Positions 52,309 to 61,808 of a stretch of DNA of 64,000 nucleotides are shown piece after piece. Position 1 is the first letter of the stretch. Every line of letters starts with the position of its first letter. A program made the position numbers and the translations under genes. The notes beneath the pieces were generated by a model, which saw only the letters and a program-made list of their open reading frames with translations, was not told the DNA's origin and did no database searches. The DNA is taken from the NCBI GenBank assembly GCA_014874455.1, contig JADBJL010000023.1:1-64000 (forward strand). Reading direction: 5' to 3'. Origin of the DNA: Thermomicrobiaceae bacterium (lineage in GTDB: Bacteria; Chloroflexota; Chloroflexia; Thermomicrobiales; Thermomicrobiaceae).

Positions 52309-53526
52309 CTACGGGCGCTCTTCGACCAGGCCGGCGAGATCGCTGACCGCTACTGGTTGGCCGCCGCGCAGGAAGATGCGCGGCACACGAGCCGCCAGCG
52401 CCGTCACGACCTCGTAGGGGATCGTTCCGCACAGCTCGGCGATGTCGACTGCCGTCATCTCCCCGCTTCGCCCGTCGCCGAGCACGAGCGCCGGCTCACC
52501 CGCCTCGACTCCACCCACCCGGCTGACCTCGATGACCGTCTGATCCATGCACACCCGCCCCCGGATGGGGCAGCGCGCACCCCGGACGACGAACCAGCCG
52601 CGGTTGGACAGCAGCCGGAACAGCCCATCGCCGTAGCCGATCGGCGCCAGGCCGCAGCGCATCGCTCGCTCGGCCACGAAGGTATGGCCGTAGGAGATCC
52701 CCTCGCCGTCCGCCACGGTGAAGACCCGCGCCAGCCGGGTTACCAGCCGCAGGGCCGGCCGGACATCCGGCGGCGCTGGCACCGGGGCGGAGGGTGGCAG
52801 CCCGTAGAGGACGATCCCGGCGCGCACGAGCCGCTCGCCGGGCAGGTCGGCGTCGCCGACGACGCCCCGGAGCGTGGCCGCGCTGTTCGCCTGATGGACG
52901 ACGCGCGGGGCGATACCGTGCCTCGCCAGGAGGTGCCGTACCTGACGGATGCGGCGCGCTTGCTCCTGGAGAAAGCCGGGGTCGGGCTCGTCGGCAGTGG
53001 CGAAGTGGGTGAAGAGGCCCTCCAGCTCCAGCCGCGGGTCGGCAGCGATCGCCTGCGCGAGTTCCAGGGCCTGATCCATCGCTACGCCGAACCGGCGCAT
53101 CCCAGTGTCGACCTTGAGGTGCAGCCGCGCCGGGCCAAGATTCCCGCTGGCGGCCCGGGCGACGGCCGCGACGTCGGCCGCCGAACCCACCGCCAGCGCC
53201 AGGTCGGCGTCGAGCGCCGGCTGGAGCAGGGCGTAGTTCGGCGGGCCGAGCACCAGCACCGGCGCGGTGATGCCAGCGCCGCGGAGGGCCAGCCCCTCCT
53301 CGATCCGCGCTACCCCCAGCCAGCGCGCTCCGGCGGCGAGCAGCGCCCGGGCGCAGGGGATCAGCCCGTGCCCGTAGGCATTCGCCTTCACGATGCCCAT
53401 CAGGCCCACGTCGTCGGGCAACCGCGCCCGCACGGCCTGGACATTGCCGGCCAGCGCATCGAGGTCGACCAGCGCGTGGGTGCCGGCCTGCGCTGCCGCT
53501 AGCCGGTCGGCGAATGTCAGTGCCAT
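52309..53526 (-). CDS. alr: alanine racemase
   Basis: The 405-residue PLP enzyme interconverts L- and D-alanine for peptidoglycan. The PLP Lys is K47 in VKANAYGHG. The HLKVDTGMRRFG block, FTHFATADEPDPGF, the VRAGIVLYGLPPSAP region, and the tyrosine base in GISYGHTF are all present. The C-terminal domain (CPIRGRVCMDQTVIEV) is intact. ATG 53526 is the start; the ribosome site is weak. It is divergent from the phosphodiesterase-like gene at 53.7 kb, and a hairpin follows the stop. Confidence 0.95.
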   Translation of the reverse strand: MALTFADRLAAAQAGTHALVDLDALAGNVQAVRARLPDDVGLMGIVKANAYGHGLIPCARALLAAGARWLGVARIEEGLALRGAGITAPVLVLGPPNYALLQPALDADLALAVGSAADVAAVARAASGNLGPARLHLKVDTGMRRFGVAMDQALELAQAIAADPRLELEGLFTHFATADEPDPGFLQEQARRIRQVRHLLARHGIAPRVVHQANSAATLRGVVGDADLPGERLVRAGIVLYGLPPSAPVPAPPDVRPALRLVTRLARVFTVADGEGISYGHTFVAERAMRCGLAPIGYGDGLFRLLSNRGWFVVRGARCPIRGRVCMDQTVIEVSRVGGVEAGEPALVLGDGRSGEMTAVDIAELCGTIPYEVVTALAARVPRIFLRGGQPVAVSDLAGLVEERP

Positions 53527-53724
53527 CCCCTGTCCCCCGCTCCCGCTACCTCCAGCGTGCCCCCTGCCGATCGTATGCGCTGAGGTAGGTCTCTGCCAAG
53601 CGGGCCCCGACCCGCACGAGGGCAGCGGGCTATACTGGGCCTGGTGGCCGTTCTCGGGCTGCTGAGTCGGGACGGGGCCTGAGGGATCGAGCGAGCTGGG
53701 CCCTTGCTTGGAGAGGAGGAGACC

Positions 53725-54984
53725 GTGCAGCCAGACGAGAGCGCCGAGCAGCGTGTCCTGCGCCAGGTTCGCTTCGGCGACGAGCAGCCCACCTGGATCC
53801 GCCCCAGCTACGATGGCTTCGGCATCGCCAACCTCCCCTGGTCGCTCCTCGGCGCACTCGGCGGTGAACCCCAAGGGCCGCCGGTCTCTGCCGAGGTCTG
53901 GCCGCAGCCGCTCGCCGCTGGGGTCGAGGCCGTCCTGCTGCTCATCGTCGACGGGCTGGGCTACCGGCGCCTCCAGGAGACGATGGCCGAAGGGATCACT
54001 CCGGCGCTGGCCCGGCTGCGCGAGCAAGCCGCCTGGTTCCCGCTCACCTCGATCTTCCCCTCGACCACCGCGGCGGCCTTGACCACGCTAGCGACCGGCC
54101 AGCCGCCGGCCCGGCACGGGCTGGTCGGCTTCACCTGCTACCTGCGCGAGTTCGGGATGCTGAGCAACCTGCTCTTCTGGACTCCGCTCGGCAAGTTCCC
54201 CAGCTATGCCAGCCAGGGGCTCGACCCGCGTGCCTTCCTCCCGGTGCCCACCATCGCTGGGCTGGCTACTCAGCAGGGGATCGACTCCGTCGTGGTGGCC
54301 CCGGAGACCTTTCGGGAGACACCGCTGACGCGCATGCACTCCGCGGCGGCCCGCTACCTCGGCTACCGGACGGCCGGCGAGTTCGTCGCGCACGTGCACC
54401 TGGCACTGGCCAGGCCAGGCCCGCTCCTGGTCACGGCATACTGGGACACGATCGACAACCTGGGGCACTTCTCCGGGCCGGATCACCCAGCGACCTTGGC
54501 CGAGCTGCGGCTGCTCGACCGGCTCCTCGTCGATGAGCTGCTGGCGCGCTTGCCCCGGCGCGACGTGCTCGTCGTCCTCACCGCCGACCATGGCATGGTC
54601 GCGCTCGACTCCGCGCGCGAGCACCGGCTGAACGGGCTGCCGCTCCTCGAGCGGGCCGCGGTTCCCCCGGGAGGCGAGCGGCGGGCCGTCTACTGGTATG
54701 TCCGCTCGGAGGAGCGGGAGGCGCTCCGGCAGGAGCTGCTGGAGCTGGCCGGTGAGGACGGCTGGCTCGCCGGCGGCGAGGCGCTCCTGCGCGAGGGGCT
54801 GCTCGGCCCGCCGCCGCACCACCCCGAAGCAGCCTGGCGGGTAGGAGACTTCGTCCTGATCGCCCGCGGCGGCGCCAGTTTCCCCTATGACCCACCCGGC
54901 ATCACCCCGCGCCCCTCGTTCGGCGCGCATGCCGGCCTGGAAGCCGAGGAGCAGCTCGTCCCCTGCCTGGTCTGGCGGCCCTAA
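53725..54984 (+). CDS. alkaline-phosphatase superfamily phosphodiesterase/nucleotide pyrophosphatase
   Basis: GTG 53725 follows GGAGGAG; 419 residues. Metal and nucleophile blocks: LLLIVDGLGYRRL (metal Asp), FPSTTAAALTTLATG (nucleophilic Thr), YWDTIDNLGH and VVLTADHGMV (metal Asp/His), and a late SFGAHAGLEAEEQLVPCLVW (His). This order fits type I phosphodiesterase/nucleotide pyrophosphatase. There is no signal peptide, so it acts in the cytoplasm. Substrate unknown. Confidence 0.88.
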   Translation: MQPDESAEQRVLRQVRFGDEQPTWIRPSYDGFGIANLPWSLLGALGGEPQGPPVSAEVWPQPLAAGVEAVLLLIVDGLGYRRLQETMAEGITPALARLREQAAWFPLTSIFPSTTAAALTTLATGQPPARHGLVGFTCYLREFGMLSNLLFWTPLGKFPSYASQGLDPRAFLPVPTIAGLATQQGIDSVVVAPETFRETPLTRMHSAAARYLGYRTAGEFVAHVHLALARPGPLLVTAYWDTIDNLGHFSGPDHPATLAELRLLDRLLVDELLARLPRRDVLVVLTADHGMVALDSAREHRLNGLPLLERAAVPPGGERRAVYWYVRSEEREALRQELLELAGEDGWLAGGEALLREGLLGPPPHHPEAAWRVGDFVLIARGGASFPYDPPGITPRPSFGAHAGLEAEEQLVPCLVWRP

Positions 54985-55035
54985 GCCCTACTGCCGTCCG
55001 GCCATCGCGACGAACCAGGAGCCTCGCTGGCGATG

Positions 55036-56592
55036 CTACTCGCCCTTCGACTGGGGTGCGGTAACCTGTGGCGCTCGGGTGGGGATCGGCTGGCGAGGGA
55101 AGCTGAGCACGACCAGCGCGAACGCGAGCACGACCGCGATCAGGATGCCGAGGTAGACCGCGCCGAGCGCATCGGCCAGGGCCGCGCGCAGGGTGGCGAG
55201 CTGGGCAGGATCGAGCGCGGCTCGCAGTTCGGGGTTGAGCAGTGCGTTGCTCGATGTCTCCGAGGTAGCCATGCCCAGCCGCGAGCGCATGGCAGCGCTG
55301 AGCACCGTCCCCAGCGCGGCGACCCCGACCGCCCCGCCGATAGTGCGCGAGAACCCGACGAGCGCGGTGACGATGCCCCGCTCCTCCCAACCGACCGCGT
55401 TCTGCACCGCGATGATGAACGCCGTCGAGCTGAAGCCCATCCCGATCCCGAAGAGCGCCGCTACCACCACCGGCCAGAGCAACTCCGCGCGGCCCGGCAC
55501 GAACTGGAGGAGCAGCCCGGCCAGGAGCATCGCAGTCATCCCGGCCACGACCGATGTCCGGAAGCTGAAGCGCAGGATGATCCGGCCCGAAGCTGTCGAG
55601 GCCAGCGACCAGCCGAGCGCGAACGGCATCACGACGGTGCCAGCGGTGATCGCGGTGCCGCCGAGCACGCCCTGGACGAAGAGCGGCAGGTACGAGGTGA
55701 CACCGAACATCCCGGCACCGATCAGGACGCCACCGGCGAAGACGACACCGATCAGGCGCCGCCGGAAGAGCCGCAGCGGCAGCACCGGCTCCCCGGCCCG
55801 CGATTCGACGCGGAGGAAGACCCCGAGCAGAAGAGCGCCGACTGCCAGGCTCCCAACAACATCGGGTGCCGCCCAGCCCCGGCCCTCACCCGCCCGCAGC
55901 AGGCCGAGCAGGAGCAGCGCCAGCCCCGCTGTCAGCGCGAGCGCACCGGCGTAGTCGATGCGGTGCGGCCGCCGCACGATGCGCTCGCGCAACGCCAGGC
56001 CGATCAGGAGCAAGGAAGCGAGCCCGAAGGGGATGTTGACGTAGAAGACCCAGCGCCAGCTCAACGTGTCGGTGATGAAGCCGCCGACGATCGGCCCGGC
56101 CACGGCCGAGGTGCCCCAGACCGCGCTGGTCAGCCCCTGGAGGCGGGCCCGCTGCTCGATCGAGAAGAGATCGCCGAGGATGGTCAGCGTGACCGGGATG
56201 ATCCCGCCTGCCCCCAGGCCCTGCAACATGCGGAAGAGCACGAGCTGGGGCATCGATTGGGCGAGGCCGCACAGGATCGAGCCGAGCAGGAAGAGCAGCG
56301 TGGCGACGACGAACAGCCGCCTCCGCCCGTACAGGTCGGCCAGGCGGCCGTAGAGTGGCACCGTCGTGGTCGACGTCAGCAGGTAGCCCGAGAAGACCCA
56401 GGGATAGAGCGCCAGCCCGCCGAGCTGGCCGACGATGGTCGGCATGGCTGTGCCCACGATGCTGGTATCCAGCGCCGCCAGGAAGGTGCCGAACAGCACG
56501 CCGGTGACCACGGCGATCTGCCCGCCGCGGCTAAGTTCGCGCGGTGGCTCCTCGTGGGTCGAGATCTCCGGCGCGCGCAGCGGACGTCCCAT
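55036..56592 (-). CDS. DHA2-family (EmrB/QacA) drug exporter
   Basis: ATG 56592 follows a GGGGGG-rich stretch; 518 residues. Fourteen hydrophobic helices are visible. Motifs: FGTFLAALDTSIVGTAMPTI (helix 1), GRLADLYGRRRLFVVATLLF (loop 2-3), and motif C region VWGTSAVAGPIVGGFITDTL. This is the DHA2 drug:H+ antiporter group with 14 helices. The C-terminal half has the family's LVGFSRTIGGAVGVAALGTV. It probably exports lipophilic drugs or lipids. No regulator is adjacent. Confidence 0.93.
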   Translation of the reverse strand: MGRPLRAPEISTHEEPPRELSRGGQIAVVTGVLFGTFLAALDTSIVGTAMPTIVGQLGGLALYPWVFSGYLLTSTTTVPLYGRLADLYGRRRLFVVATLLFLLGSILCGLAQSMPQLVLFRMLQGLGAGGIIPVTLTILGDLFSIEQRARLQGLTSAVWGTSAVAGPIVGGFITDTLSWRWVFYVNIPFGLASLLLIGLALRERIVRRPHRIDYAGALALTAGLALLLLGLLRAGEGRGWAAPDVVGSLAVGALLLGVFLRVESRAGEPVLPLRLFRRRLIGVVFAGGVLIGAGMFGVTSYLPLFVQGVLGGTAITAGTVVMPFALGWSLASTASGRIILRFSFRTSVVAGMTAMLLAGLLLQFVPGRAELLWPVVVAALFGIGMGFSSTAFIIAVQNAVGWEERGIVTALVGFSRTIGGAVGVAALGTVLSAAMRSRLGMATSETSSNALLNPELRAALDPAQLATLRAALADALGAVYLGILIAVVLAFALVVLSFPRQPIPTRAPQVTAPQSKGE

Positions 56593-56877
56593 CGTGCCTG
56601 CCGCCCCCCTTCGCGCTCGACTCCCAGGTCGGCAGTGAGGCATCCTCCGGATCGAGGGCACGGCTCAGTATAGGCCCCGCCCCGCTCGGCGGCTATCTTC
56701 TGCGAGGCAGGCGAGGGTGCCAGCACTGCTCGGCCGAGCGCAGCCAGCGCAACGGACGCCAGAGCAGCACAGAGTGCAGCCAGTACTGGCCGAGGCAAAG
56801 CCACTGTGGAGCGCCCGCTGGGGCTACGATAGGCCAGCAGGCCGCTCGGGAGCGGATTCTGGCGACCTGGAGGGATC

Positions 56878-57171
56878 TTGTCGCGGGCGGATGCGCTGAT
56901 CCTGGAGGCCGCGATGGGCGTGCGAGCGCTCATGCATGCTGAGCTGCAGGAGGTGCTCGCGCACGTGGCGCAGGCCGGTTTCGACCCGAGACCGGACAAA
57001 CGGGGGAGGACGAACGCCGAGGCGCACTACCGCAAGCATGTTGAGCGATTTCGGGAGTGGCCACCGGGAACCACACTCGAGACCTACCTCGAGAGTGCTC
57101 GGCGCGTCATCCTGGATCGGCGAAGCAGCATCTTTACGAGTCGCTATGCAGGCTATGGCAGCTCGCTGTGA
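56878..57171 (+). CDS. small protein, probably truncated by frameshift
   Basis: TTG 56878 follows GGAGGG; 97 residues. The segment HYRKHVERFREWPPGTTLET (about 51-70), then YLESARRVILDRRSSIFTSR, resembles the fold start of small toxin-like or RNase-like proteins, though I cannot name the family. The frame ends at GYGSSL. Meaningful sequence continues without break in another frame (AVIRRADELRGPGG, about 57164-57205), and then in a third (VELGHWTTVFQPRD). The ORF is therefore probably the 5' part of a longer broken gene. Confidence 0.5.
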   Translation: MSRADALILEAAMGVRALMHAELQEVLAHVAQAGFDPRPDKRGRTNAEAHYRKHVERFREWPPGTTLETYLESARRVILDRRSSIFTSRYAGYGSSL

Positions 57172-57603
57172 TTCGAAGAGCGGACGAGCTGCGCGGGCCA
57201 GGAGGGTCGAACTCGGGCACTGGACGACGGTATTCCAGCCAAGGGATCTTGAGCACGATTTCCTTTATGCCACGAAGCGGGAGCACCTGCGACGGCTACG
57301 GCGGCGGAGCTGAAGCGATCGATCGATCTCAATCTGGATATCGTCGACTTCGAGATCAAGGACGTTTCGGAGCTTGCCCCGACCTGGGATGATGAGCCCG
57401 GCGATATCCACGCCGCGGAAGAGCTGGCGTGGAACTCGACCATGTCCCGGCTGCGGCTCGACCTCGACCCTGCTTACCGCTTGGGCCAGATGACGCCCGA
57501 GCAGGCCGAGCGCTATCGCCGGCTGCTCCGGCGCCTCGAGGATCTCCTTCCGGTCATCGAGCGGCTCGGCTTGACCAGGCCACCGGTGCCGCTCCAGCCC
57601 TAG
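57172..57603 (+). pseudogene. decayed continuation of small gene and its downstream partner
   Basis: Frames carry sensible protein text in turn: AVIRRADELRGPGGS (to about 57205), VELGHWTTVFQPRDLEHDFL then YATKREHLRRLRRR (to about 57310, ending at a TGA), and AELKRSIDLNLDIVDFEIKD, TWDDEPGDIHAAEELAWNST and YRLGQMTPEQAERYRRLLRR to a TAG at 57603. The last part has no usable start codon in its frame. I interpret this as one or two genes broken by at least two frameshifts. A toxin-antitoxin or toxin-immunity pair is a guess. Confidence 0.5.
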
Positions 57604-57909
57604 GCTGCCCCGCGACCCACCTGCTCACCACCCGTTACCCCTCCCTGCTGGCAAGGCTTTCGCCGTCGCGCGGCTCTTTCCACTCTTACCTCGATACTGC
57701 CGCTGATTCGGATGGCGGTGTCGTTCGGCCATGGCGTTTCGGCGCCAGCCGGTTCGCCTGTCGGCGTTGCTCTCCGGAGTGCAGGGATTGCCGGCAGTGA
57801 AGGGCCCCTTCTGCTGGGTGGTCACTCGGCCAGGCAGCACCCTCCTTGCGGAAACCGCGCGAGCGGGGCAAGATGCTCGGGCAGGTACGTCAGCGGAGGA
57901 GGTCGCGCG

Positions 57910-58506
57910 ATGGTTCTAGAGCATCTGCTCGCCGACGAGCGGGCCCGGCCCGTGCTCGACCGGCTCCACGCGCTGGATCAGGCGCAGCGCCAGGCCGGGC
58001 TCCCGCCCGGGCAGCGGATTCGCAGCGTCACGCCATCGACCGGGGCGTTTCTCTACGCCACAGCCCTCGCGCTGCGGCCGGCCAGGGTCTTCGAGATGGG
58101 CTCGTCTGTCGGCTACTCGACGATCTGGCTGGCGCTGGCCGCCCGCGAGTACGGTGGCCGGGTGATCGGGAGCGAGCTGCGACCCGAGCGGGTCGAGGAG
58201 GCGAACCGCCACCTCCGCGAGGCTGGCCTCGATGCTGTGGCCGAGATCCGTGAGGGCGACGCGGCCGCGATCGCGCAGGCGCTCGACGGGCTGGGCCTGG
58301 TCTTCATCGATGCGGAGAAGGACGACTACACGCGCCTGTTCCAGGCTGTGATCGACCACGTCCTGCCCGGTGGGCTCCTCCTCACCGACAACGTGGTCTC
58401 GCACGACTGCTCCGACTACCTCGCCTTCCTGCGCCAGCGGCGCGACGTGACCACGGTCACGCTGCCTTTCGAGCGAGGGATCGAGTGGACGGTCAAGCGG
58501 TGGTGA
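57910..58506 (+). CDS. O-methyltransferase (catechol O-methyltransferase-like)
   Basis: ATG 57910 follows GGAGGAGG; 198 residues. Class I, family 3 signatures: VFEMGSSVGYSTIWLA (motif I), VIGSELRPERVEEANRHLRE, LDGLGLVFIDAEKDDYTRLF (metal Asp/Glu and the DAxKxxY motif), and LTDNVVSHD (metal Asp/Asn). This is the bivalent-metal O-methyltransferase group. Substrate unknown; it may act on a catechol or flavonoid-like compound. The 57604-57909 stretch before it has no gene. Confidence 0.9.
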   Translation: MVLEHLLADERARPVLDRLHALDQAQRQAGLPPGQRIRSVTPSTGAFLYATALALRPARVFEMGSSVGYSTIWLALAAREYGGRVIGSELRPERVEEANRHLREAGLDAVAEIREGDAAAIAQALDGLGLVFIDAEKDDYTRLFQAVIDHVLPGGLLLTDNVVSHDCSDYLAFLRQRRDVTTVTLPFERGIEWTVKRW

Positions 58507-58622
58507 GCGCACCCTTCGGTTGCCGGCGAGATCCCGGCCGGTCTGCCCCGGGGACGCCACTCCCTACAGGGTCAAGCTCCTCTCGGCTATGCGCTTCTGG
58601 CGGAGCGAGCGACAAGAGGGGG

Positions 58623-59225
58623 CTATGAGCGCAGACCGAGCCGCTGGAGTTCGCGCTCGAGTTCCTGGCGACTGAGCGGCCCCAACCACGACTTGACGAT
58701 CTTCCCCTCACGGTCGATCAGGTAGCTCTGGGGAATGCCCAGGACGCCCCAGCGCTGGCTCACTGCGCCGTCCTGGTCGAGGGCGAAGAGCCAGGTGAGC
58801 TGGTACTCATCGACGAAGGCGCGCACCTCCGGCTCCGGCTCGAGCTGGTTCACGCCGATGGCGACGAAGCCGGTGTCCTGGTAGGCGCGATAGACATGCT
58901 CGATCTCCGGCATCTCGGCCCGGCAGGGCCCGCACCAGCTCGCCCAGAAGTTGACTAGCACGACCTGGCCGCGGTAGTCGGAGAGCCGGACGTCCCCGCC
59001 GCCGAGCCTTGGCAGCGTGAAGTCCGGGGCCGGAGCGCCTACCTGGATCGCCTGGCCGACCAGGCGTGGCTGAGGGGTATTCGCCCGCTCGAGGTACCAG
59101 CGGAGGAGGTAGACGCCGCTGACCAGCGCGGTGGCCAAGGCGACGTTGAGCAGCAAGATCAGCCAGATCGGGCGATGGCGCTTCCCCGGTGCTGACGTTG
59201 GTGGCTCGTGCTCGGCTGGCATCAC
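58623..59225 (-). CDS. membrane-anchored TlpA/ResA-like thioredoxin
   Basis: The 200-residue protein (one of two adjacent ATGs) has an N-terminal anchor (IWLILLLNVALATALVSGVY) and a thioredoxin fold of the AhpC/TSA-Redoxin type (GAPAPDFTLPRLGGGDVRLS). The active site WASWCGPCRAEMP carries the CxxC. The cis-Pro is in LGIPQSYLIDREG. Such proteins reduce apocytochrome c cysteines or deliver electrons in cytochrome oxidase assembly outside the membrane. This fits the presence of ctaA in the window, though the genes are not linked. Confidence 0.93.
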   Translation of the reverse strand: MMPAEHEPPTSAPGKRHRPIWLILLLNVALATALVSGVYLLRWYLERANTPQPRLVGQAIQVGAPAPDFTLPRLGGGDVRLSDYRGQVVLVNFWASWCGPCRAEMPEIEHVYRAYQDTGFVAIGVNQLEPEPEVRAFVDEYQLTWLFALDQDGAVSQRWGVLGIPQSYLIDREGKIVKSWLGPLSRQELERELQRLGLRS

Positions 59226-59343
59226 GACCCACTCTCCTGCCGGGTAACTCTCGGTGCTCTGCGCCTAGGCCCGCGTGCGCGGGGTGGAGCGCTCATCCGC
59301 CGTAATGATGCCTGAGCGGGAGAAGGTGGGCCAGGGCCAGCGC

Positions 59344-59829
59344 TCATCCCCACGCCAGCTCCTGGAACGTGCGACCGTAGTAGATGAGTGGATCGTCGCT
59401 GGGGCCGAGTTCGAGCGCGGCGACCTCACCGACGAAGATCGTGTGGTCGCCACCGTCGTAGGCGGCCCAGGGGCGACACTCGATCCAGGCCAGGCAGCCC
59501 TCGATCAGCGGCGGGCCGAGCGTGCCGATGCGGTGAGGTACTCTGCTGAAGGTCGGATCGGCCAGCGGCGCCCGGCCGGAGAACTGCTCGGCCAGGAACT
59601 CCTGGTCGCGAGCCAGCACGTTGATGACCCACGCCGGTGCTTCGGCGATCAACCCGTGGCTCTGGATCGCGCGGTCGATGCAGATCAACACGAGCGGGGG
59701 TTCGAGCGAGACAGAGCAGAAGGCGGTGACGGTCACGCCGTGGTAGCCGCGCGCGCCGGCCGTCGTGACGACCGTCACGCCACTGGCGAAGCGCGCCATC
59801 ACGTCGCGGAAGAGATCTGGATCGACCAC
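59344..59829 (-). CDS. flavin reductase-like FMN-binding protein
   Basis: GTG 59829 is preferred; 161 residues. The FMN-binding domain starts FRDVMARFASGVTVVTTAGA. Further family marks are GVTVTAFCSVSLEPPLVLIC, INVLARDQEFLAEQFSG and the C-terminal DHTIFVGEVAALELG. This class supplies reduced FMN to two-component monooxygenases, or acts as a 4-hydroxyphenylacetate-type reductase subunit. No oxygenase gene is nearby. It stands alone on the minus strand. Confidence 0.9.
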   Translation of the reverse strand: MVDPDLFRDVMARFASGVTVVTTAGARGYHGVTVTAFCSVSLEPPLVLICIDRAIQSHGLIAEAPAWVINVLARDQEFLAEQFSGRAPLADPTFSRVPHRIGTLGPPLIEGCLAWIECRPWAAYDGGDHTIFVGEVAALELGPSDDPLIYYGRTFQELAWG

Positions 59830-60097
59830 AGCTCGAGCACCTCTTGACCCAGCGCGGTGCCTTTCGAGATAGAGTATGGACGAGGGCCTGGAGCGGGGCC
59901 AGGGCGAACGCTGCTCGACGAGGCTTCCGTGTTGCGCTGCCCCTGGATATTGGGGGGTGGGCAAGAGCCTGCGCTACGCCATGCGGCGGGTTTCGCCACC
60001 AGGGAGTTGACAGGCGGCGCACTGCTGCCGACAATAGGCTCGCGCGAGCGTTTCACTGCGTGATCGGCGCCTCGCTGGTGCCTGCGGGGAGTATCCG

Positions 60098-61063
60098 GTG
60101 ACCACCCTTATCCAGCCAGTTCCGCCTGGACGCCCGTCCTTTCTCGCTATGCCGCGGCTCGAGCGGCTCGATGAGCTCGAGGCGGATGTCGCGATCCTGG
60201 CCGTGCCCTACGGCGTTCCTTATGATATGGAAGGCTCCCGCTTCGCGTCGGCCCCCGCGCCCTGGGCTATCCGCGAGCAGTCGCTGTGGTTCCGCCGGTA
60301 CCTGGGCCACTACGAGGTCGACTTCGGCGGCGACCTCTTCGCCGGTCGCGAGGTGCGCATCGTCGACTGTGGTCAGGTTGCCATGGAGCCCGGGCAGTAC
60401 CTGGAGAACATGCGGCGGGTGACCGAGTCGGTGCAGGTGATCCTCCGGCGCGGCGCGGTGCCGATCGTGCTGGGTGGCGACCATGCGGTGCCGATCCCGG
60501 TGCTGCGGGCCTATAAGGACTTCGGCCCCATCTTCGTCGTGCAGATCGATGCCCATCTCGACTGGCGTGACGAGGTGAACGGTGTGCGCGAAGGGCTAAG
60601 CAGCCCGATGCGGCGCGCCTCGGAGATGCCCTGGGTCTGCGGCATGGCCCAGGTCGGCCTGCGGGGGGTGGGCAGCGGCCGGCAACAGGAGTTCGACGAT
60701 GCCCGTGCGTACGGGAGCATCCTGATCCCCGCGCGCGAGGTACACCAGCAGGGCATCTCTGCCGTGCTGGAGCGGATCCCGGTGGTCGAGCGCTACTACG
60801 TGACCTTCGATGCCGATGGGCTTGACCCGGCGATTGCCCCCGGCGTGAACGCGCCAGCACCCGGCGGACTCACGTACTACCAGGCCTTCGACCTGCTGCG
60901 CGGGCTGGCCGAGCGGGGCCGAGTGGTGGGCCTCGACGTCGTGGAAGTCGTGCCGGCACGCGATCCGGCCGGGATCACCAGCCTGCACGCGACCCGGTTG
61001 ATTCTCGACTTCATCGGTGTGCTGGCGCATACTGGCCAGATCGGCCGGGAGAAAGCCGGCTGA
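60098..61063 (+). CDS. ureohydrolase (agmatinase/arginase family)
   Basis: The 321-residue protein starts at GTG 60098. Manganese ligands are H129 in LGGDHA, D151/H153/D155 in DAHLDWRD and D238/D240 in FDADGLDP. The pattern VLAVPYGVPYDMEGSRFASA near the N-terminus and GLDVVEVVPARDPAGITSLHA (split: GLDVVEVVPARD, GITSLHA) at the C-terminus are typical of agmatinases and related guanidino hydrolases. Which guanidino compound is cut cannot be told. With the nearby class III aminotransferase and Lrp regulator it may form an amine/amino-acid catabolic module. Confidence 0.88.
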   Translation: MTTLIQPVPPGRPSFLAMPRLERLDELEADVAILAVPYGVPYDMEGSRFASAPAPWAIREQSLWFRRYLGHYEVDFGGDLFAGREVRIVDCGQVAMEPGQYLENMRRVTESVQVILRRGAVPIVLGGDHAVPIPVLRAYKDFGPIFVVQIDAHLDWRDEVNGVREGLSSPMRRASEMPWVCGMAQVGLRGVGSGRQQEFDDARAYGSILIPAREVHQQGISAVLERIPVVERYYVTFDADGLDPAIAPGVNAPAPGGLTYYQAFDLLRGLAERGRVVGLDVVEVVPARDPAGITSLHATRLILDFIGVLAHTGQIGREKAG

Positions 61064-61237
61064 GTATGGCCGGCGAAGGGGATAGGCGGTGATGCCGACG
61101 CCCACACGCAGACAGTCTTCCGATCGCCGCTCGCCTGTGTCGTTTCCTCCTTCGGCTGTGCCAGCGGAACACCCCCTCAGGAAACATCGCCAGAGCGTGG
61201 TGGGAGCGTCAGCCTGTCACCGGAATCGGAGGTCGTG

Positions 61238-61600
61238 ATGCGAGACCGCGAGCGGCTCGGGCCTCTCGAGCCGGCGACACCGGCCATGGCTGGCAAGGTG
61301 CTCGTCACGGGTACGGCCTTCCTGGTGACCGGTGCCGCGTGGGCGCTGATGAGTTATTACCAGTTCGTCGGTGGGAACCGGTCGATCGGGACGATCGATA
61401 CACTGCTGGCGGTGATCCACGTGTTCGCTGGCCTGTTGCTCTACCGCCGGGTGCCGTATAGCGTGCTGCTGGGTCTCGTGGTGGTGCTCCTCGGGCTGGC
61501 CGCGGCGTTCCTGAACGAGTACCTCTTCCTGCTCGTGCCGGATGGGCTGAGCGGCCTGCTCTTGATCCTCGGGTATCGGGAGCCGAGGAGGACAGGATAG
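61238..61600 (+). CDS. small polytopic membrane protein
   Basis: ATG 61238 follows GGAGG by five bases (GTG 61235 adjacent); 120 residues. Four hydrophobic segments are visible (VLVTGTAFLVTGAAWALMSY, TLLAVIHVFAGLLLY, SVLLGLVVVLLGLAAAFLN, DGLSGLLLILGY). I do not recognise the family. It lies on the same strand between the ureohydrolase and Lrp genes but 174 bases from the former. Confidence 0.65.
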   Translation: MRDRERLGPLEPATPAMAGKVLVTGTAFLVTGAAWALMSYYQFVGGNRSIGTIDTLLAVIHVFAGLLLYRRVPYSVLLGLVVVLLGLAAAFLNEYLFLLVPDGLSGLLLILGYREPRRTG

Positions 61601-61808
61601 AGCTGGGTCTCCGCTGGCCCGAGAGGGGGAAAGGTGCTCGTTCGTCTTCGAAACCTGCTAGAATCGGACAGTTCGCGCCGAAACTCGAACGCCATCCGGC
61701 AACGATCGGTGATAATGTGTACCGAGCTCGGACGATGGCGAGTCCGAGACCCGCGAGGCCGCGCGTCCAGTGGTCACAGGCGACCGTAGTGCGAGGAGCG
61801 ATGGGGCT

